Positions 14,848 to 17,911 of a stretch of DNA of 17,911 bases are shown piece after piece (positions within the stretch are counted from its first letter, which is position 1; every line of letters starts with the position of its first letter). Origin of the DNA: Gammaproteobacteria bacterium (lineage in GTDB: Bacteria; Pseudomonadota; Gammaproteobacteria; S012-40). A program made the position numbers and the translations under genes. The notes beneath the pieces are model-generated. The model did not search any database, was not told where the DNA came from, and was given only the letters and a program-made list of their open reading frames with translations. Location: contig JAOUPJ010000031.1 of NCBI GenBank assembly GCA_029879945.1, positions 1 through 17,911 of the forward strand, read 5' to 3'.

Positions 14848-15750
14848 CTAAGGCTGACCACCCTTTTTTATGCGCTGCCTGAGGTTTCCCCAGGAGTCGC
14901 CAATCCCAATCATCGCCAACACGGTTAACATCTGCGGTGCGGCGAACAGCAAAAAGACATAAACCACAATCAACCAGATGGTGTTTGCCTTGGTCTTTTC
15001 CACCCAGTCATGGAAAAGGGCCAGGCCACCTATGGCGCAGTAGGCGATCATCACTACGGACAGATCGCTAAGCAAACCACCCAATTCACTCATCAGCATG
15101 GCGGCAGTTACCACGGCCAATGTGGTCATGGCGAACACCTTGTTCACTTGGAGTTCCCGGAACTCCTTGCCAAAACCACCTGGGTTGTAGAGTAGCGCTT
15201 GCCACCAACGACCCAGAAACAGGCAGAGGGAAGTGCTGAGCAAAAAAGTGGCTCCCAGAGCTGCCGTTGCAATAGGCACGGTGCTCTCTATCACATCCTC
15301 TTGCCTGATCTCAGGCACCGAGTTCCCCGACTCGGCAAGAAATTTGGAAATGATGTCTTTCCAAAATGCCTCGGTGTCGGGTATCGCCAAGTGGAAGGCG
15401 ATGATGGCCAATAGGGCCATTCCGACAGCCACAAGCAATGCCAAATTCAGCGACACGGTTTGTCTGAGCACTGTGGAGACTATCCAAACGGGTAGCCACA
15501 CCGCGACCAAAACCACCATCGCATACAATCCGCTGCCCATGAACGCCATGGTCAGACCACCAACCATCAAGGTGGAAAGAATCGCCAGAACCAGACCTTG
15601 GCCTGATCCCACGCGTAGCGTTACCAGACTGATCACCGCTCCGCTAAGGTATGACAGCGGCGGAAACAGTAGCGAAAATACCGAAAATCCTGTGCAGGCG
15701 ATGATTGCCGGCACACGACCTTTCATAATGTAATTGGCCAGTGCTTTCAT
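14848..15750 (-). CDS. DUF2232 multi-pass inner-membrane protein
   Basis: The 300-residue, very hydrophobic protein has about eight membrane segments, for example around 12-35, 37-63, 66-90, 99-121, 163-182, 205-228, 229-246 and 258-282. It ends in a short basic tail (RQRIKKGGQP). Composition and position between rpsR and rplI match the DUF2232 (YybS-like) family, which occupies this slot in many gammaproteobacteria; E. coli instead has priB here and no such protein. The function is unknown. A GC-rich hydrophilic loop at about 127-157 probably faces the periplasm or cytoplasm. An AAGGG ribosome site lies seven bases before the ATG. The 47- and 56-base gaps on either side and the absence of hairpins imply co-transcription with the ribosomal genes. 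Confidence 0.82.
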   Translation of the reverse strand: MKALANYIMKGRVPAIIACTGFSVFSLLFPPLSYLSGAVISLVTLRVGSGQGLVLAILSTLMVGGLTMAFMGSGLYAMVVLVAVWLPVWIVSTVLRQTVSLNLALLVAVGMALLAIIAFHLAIPDTEAFWKDIISKFLAESGNSVPEIRQEDVIESTVPIATAALGATFLLSTSLCLFLGRWWQALLYNPGGFGKEFRELQVNKVFAMTTLAVVTAAMLMSELGGLLSDLSVVMIAYCAIGGLALFHDWVEKTKANTIWLIVVYVFLLFAAPQMLTVLAMIGIGDSWGNLRQRIKKGGQP

Positions 15751-15797
15751 TTTTCACCCTTAGGCCGACGCACCCTCTGGGTGATCGCGTCGTTCTA

Positions 15798-16022
15798 CTA
15801 ATGGGCGTCTGAGTAGGGCAACAGGGCTAAATAACGTGCACGCTTGATCGCGCTCGCCAATTGGCGCTGGTATTTTGCACTCGTGCCCGTGATTCGGCTT
15901 GGAACAATCTTGCCATTCTCACTTACATAATTCTTTAAGGTGTTCAGGTCTTTGTAATCGATTTCTTTAACACCATCAGCAGAAAATCGACAGAATTTTT
16001 TACGTCTAAAATAGCGTGCCAT
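15798..16022 (-). CDS. rpsR: 30S ribosomal protein bS18
   Basis: bS18 pairs with bS6 on the platform of the small subunit, binding 16S rRNA helices 22-23. The 74-residue product has the full family pattern: MARYFRRKKFCRF, IDYKDLNTLKNYVSENGKI and VPSRITGTSAKYQRQLASAI, ending in KRARYLALLPYSDAH. E. coli S18 is 75 residues. An AGGAG ribosome site lies nine bases upstream of the ATG. It starts 28 bases after rpsF. Confidence 0.98.
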   Translation of the reverse strand: MARYFRRKKFCRFSADGVKEIDYKDLNTLKNYVSENGKIVPSRITGTSAKYQRQLASAIKRARYLALLPYSDAH

Positions 16023-16050
16023 GTTGGAAAACTCCTTCGTTTACCTAGTG

Positions 16051-16425
16051 TTAGTTAGAAGCGCCTGCGAAATCGCTTTGGTACTTGTTGTCGTTGTCTT
16101 CTCTATCGTCTTTCTTGGTCATGAAAGAGGCCTCAGTAACAGGACCGTCTTTAGAAAGGAATAGGTGACGCAGAACCGCATCGTTAAAGCGAAACGCGCT
16201 GACGAGTTCATCCAGCACAGCTTGACTGCATTCGATGTTCATTAACACATAGTGAGCCTTGTGGACTTTTTGGATGGGGTAGGCCAGTTGTCTGCGGCCC
16301 CAGTCTTCAAGGCGATGGATTTTACCTTTGTCCCCTTCGATCATGGAGCGATAACGCTCGACCATGCTAGGAACTTGCTCGCTTTGGTCAGGGTGGACCA
16401 AAAACACGACTTCATAGTGTCTCAT
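16051..16425 (-). CDS. rpsF: 30S ribosomal protein bS6
   Basis: bS6 is the small-subunit platform protein that binds together with bS18. The 124-residue product starts MRHYEVVFLVHPDQSEQVP and contains HRLEDWGRRQLAYPIQKVHKAHY and the terminal FRFNDAVLRHLFL strand of the ferredoxin-like fold. The tail after residue 95 is acidic and flexible, as in enterobacterial S6, whose C-terminus is glutamylated by RimK; whether that occurs here is unknown. An AAGGAG ribosome site lies six bases before the ATG. It is the first gene of the ribosomal operon, with the promoter at 16523-16551 and a structured leader. Confidence 0.98.
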   Translation of the reverse strand: MRHYEVVFLVHPDQSEQVPSMVERYRSMIEGDKGKIHRLEDWGRRQLAYPIQKVHKAHYVLMNIECSQAVLDELVSAFRFNDAVLRHLFLSKDGPVTEASFMTKKDDREDNDNKYQSDFAGASN

Positions 16426-16447
16426 TGTGACTCCTTATGGATAAATA

Positions 16448-16469
16448 GTCTCCCGACGATCGGTGAGAC
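16448..16469 (-). promoter_or_regulatory. Leader hairpin upstream of rpsF, candidate S6:S18 binding site
   Basis: On the minus strand GTCTC and GAGAC (outer stem) enclose CCGA and TCGG (inner stem) with an unpaired A between them on the 5' side and a TCG loop. The hairpin ends 22 bases before the rpsF ATG, just upstream of the ribosome site. Many bacteria autoregulate rpsF through a leader structure with a CCG element that mimics the 16S rRNA site of S6:S18. A CCG is present here, but its match to the defined motif was not tested. A second possible stem, TGGCC with GGCCA (16477-16481 with 16503-16507), lies further upstream in the same leader. Confidence 0.4.
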
Positions 16470-16516
16470 AAGGAGATGGCCGGAAAAGAGAGTTCTTGCC
16501 CAGGCCAGCTAAAAAA

Positions 16517-16551
16517 CGCGCTATTCTAGTCCCATCCAGCGCAGTATGCAA
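16517..16551 (-). promoter_or_regulatory. Sigma-70 promoter of rpsF with GC-rich discriminator
   Basis: Read on the minus strand, TTGCAT (16551-16546) and TAGAAT (16528-16523) are separated by exactly 17 bases. AGCGCG follows at 16522-16517. A GC-rich discriminator is typical of ribosomal promoters that ppGpp/DksA represses in starvation. The predicted leader to the rpsF ATG is about 90 bases. Confidence 0.6.
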
Positions 16552-16579
16552 ACGATAGGCGGCCTGTTGGCCTGAGGGA

Positions 16580-17911
16580 CTAGATGCTTTGCAGGGCGGG
16601 TTCCCGATCGGAATCCAGTTGGGATTTGATGGCGGCCCGTAAATTTGCCAATTGTTCCTGTTCAGTCAAAGACTTACCGTTTTTGTCCGTGATAAAGAAC
16701 ACGTCTTCTACTTGCGCCCCCACGGTGGATACCTTGGCATTTTGCAATTCCACCTCGCATTCCTTCATGGCAAAGGCAATCCGTGATAACAGACCGGGTC
16801 GGTCGGTCGCGGTGATTTCCATGATGGTTCGGTGGTTCCTTTCATCCTGTGTGAAGGTGACGTCGGTGGGAATGGTAAAGTGCTTGGCCTGTCTTCCCGT
16901 GGTGGCGCGGGTGATCAGTTTGGGCAGGCTGTCCTGCGTCAGGGTGTTGAAAATCTGAGACTCGATCTCCTTGATGCGCTCGGGATCGGTAATCGGGGAA
17001 TTATCACTTTCTGTCACGCTGTAGGTATCCATGGTAAATCCGCGGCTCCCTGAAACAATGCGTGCCTCCATGATATTGAGATTCAGTCGGTCTAAGGTGG
17101 CGGTGATGCGGTAGAACATGAAACGCTGAACGGTTGCGTTTATAAAGATGTCGCTTGTGCCTGAATCGCCAATTTCGCGCAAGAGCACCAAGGGGTCTGA
17201 GGGGTGCTTTTCTCGAAAAGACAAGATTGTTTTGGTGTGAAACTGAATTTCTTCGTCCTTGTAACGCAAGAAATAATCGTCGGCAGTTTGTTGCCAGAGT
17301 TGTTCAATGGCGTCGGCAGGAATCCCACTATCCAGCAACGCCTTTCTGGCCAGGGATTGTTTCTCTTTGATGCGTTCCCGTCTGTCTAGCGGATTTTCCA
17401 AGCCGCGGGCAAAGGCGCGCAGGGTCTGGTTGTAGAGTTCGCCCAAAAGGGATTCCTTCCAGCTGTTCCAGATTTTGGGGTTGGTGCCATACATATCGGC
17501 AACCGTCAGGAGATAGAGGTAGCGCAAGCGGTTTTTGTCGGCGACTTGCTGGGCGAAGCCGTTAATGATTTCCGGGTCTTCGATATCTTTGTGTTGAGCT
17601 GTGGACGACATCAGCAGATGATTTTGTACCAACCATACGACAAGCTCTGTGTCATAACGACTCAGATCGTGCTGCAGACAAAATCCCCGGGCTTCCTGGG
17701 CGCCCAGTGTGGAGTGATCGCCACCGCGACCCTTGGCGATGTCATGAAACAGGGCCGCCAGATAGAGCAATTCGGGTTTGGGGATCAGGGGTGCCACTTC
17801 GCTGCACAGCGGGAACTCGTCTTTGAATTCGGGCAGTAAAAAGCGACGCAGGTTACGCAGCACAAACAGGGTGTGTTGATCCACCGTATAGACGTGAAAC
17901 AGGTCATATTG
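16580..17911 (-). CDS. glnD: PII uridylyltransferase/uridylyl-removing enzyme GlnD, C-terminal half
   Basis: GlnD senses glutamine and adds or removes UMP on PII (GlnB/GlnK), controlling nitrogen assimilation. The frame is open to the window edge, so 443 C-terminal residues are visible of about 870-900; the GTG at 17884 is internal. The visible part opens at DLFHVYTVDQHT of the HD (uridylyl-removing) domain and includes its metal-binding ALFHDIAKGRGGDHS. Near the end come two ACT regulatory domains: DIFINATVQRF...LDRLNLNIMEARI, then TIMEITATDRPGLLSRIAFA and KVSTVGAQVEDVFFITD. The nucleotidyltransferase domain lies outside the window. The usual map-glnD-dapD setting of E. coli is not seen; instead rpsF follows, with only 28 bases between the stop and the rpsF -35. 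No glnD terminator was found. Confidence 0.96.
   Translation of the reverse strand, partial: QYDLFHVYTVDQHTLFVLRNLRRFLLPEFKDEFPLCSEVAPLIPKPELLYLAALFHDIAKGRGGDHSTLGAQEARGFCLQHDLSRYDTELVVWLVQNHLLMSSTAQHKDIEDPEIINGFAQQVADKNRLRYLYLLTVADMYGTNPKIWNSWKESLLGELYNQTLRAFARGLENPLDRRERIKEKQSLARKALLDSGIPADAIEQLWQQTADDYFLRYKDEEIQFHTKTILSFREKHPSDPLVLLREIGDSGTSDIFINATVQRFMFYRITATLDRLNLNIMEARIVSGSRGFTMDTYSVTESDNSPITDPERIKEIESQIFNTLTQDSLPKLITRATTGRQAKHFTIPTDVTFTQDERNHRTIMEITATDRPGLLSRIAFAMKECEVELQNAKVSTVGAQVEDVFFITDKNGKSLTEQEQLANLRAAIKSQLDSDREPALQSI

Noticed and set aside
15233..15733. Plus-strand frame of 166 codons opposite the DUF2232 gene
   Set aside because: It is a low-complexity shadow of a membrane-protein gene whose ribosome site, operon position and hydrophobicity support the minus strand.

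Overview
The window reads as chromosomal DNA of a free-living gammaproteobacterium; the genus cannot be told from the sequence alone. Three arrangements point there. One is a type III pantothenate kinase followed by a SPOR-domain protein and a tRNA-Thr(UGU), the place held by coaA-thrU in Escherichia coli. The second is the minus-strand ribosomal cluster rpsF-rpsR-DUF2232-rplI followed by dnaB, alr and radA. The third is a stand-alone PilZ protein facing radA, as in Pseudomonas. Outer-membrane beta-barrels, a lipoprotein and GlnD confirm a Gram-negative proteobacterium.

Layout: bases 1-1506 hold the coaX 3' end, a membrane-anchored SPOR protein, tRNA-Thr and its terminator. Bases 1666-6497 are visibly more AT-rich and look like an accessory segment placed where tyrU-glyT-thrT-tufB would follow in E. 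coli. It contains a small outer-membrane barrel (minus strand). Diverging from it are a lipoprotein with two fused solute-binding domains (TRAP DctP type plus ABC Peripla_BP_6 type) and a Cache-like sensor histidine kinase. No transporter permease and no response regulator are present, so this looks like a sensing rather than a transport locus and is the most interesting part of the window. Bases 6516-8533 carry mog, diverging from the AmmeMemoRadiSam pair amrB-amrA, without the radical SAM member. Bases 8525-10383 carry a DUF1178 protein, an unrecognised outer-membrane barrel and a MapZ-like PilZ protein.

Bases 10390-16425 are core housekeeping genes, all on the minus strand. In transcription order they are rpsF, rpsR, a DUF2232 membrane protein and rplI, then a strong terminator, then the tightly coupled dnaB-alr-radA. 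The rpsF promoter (TTGCAT-17-TAGAAT with a GC-rich discriminator) and a leader hairpin that may be an S6:S18 autoregulatory site lie at 16448-16551. The window closes with the 3' half of glnD, the PII uridylyltransferase/uridylyl-removing enzyme, whose stop codon lies only 28 bases upstream of the rpsF -35 element.

No rRNA, CRISPR array, transposase or integrase was seen. No gene-free stretch exceeds about 300 bases; the longest are 1504-1665, 9857-10011 and 16426-16579.
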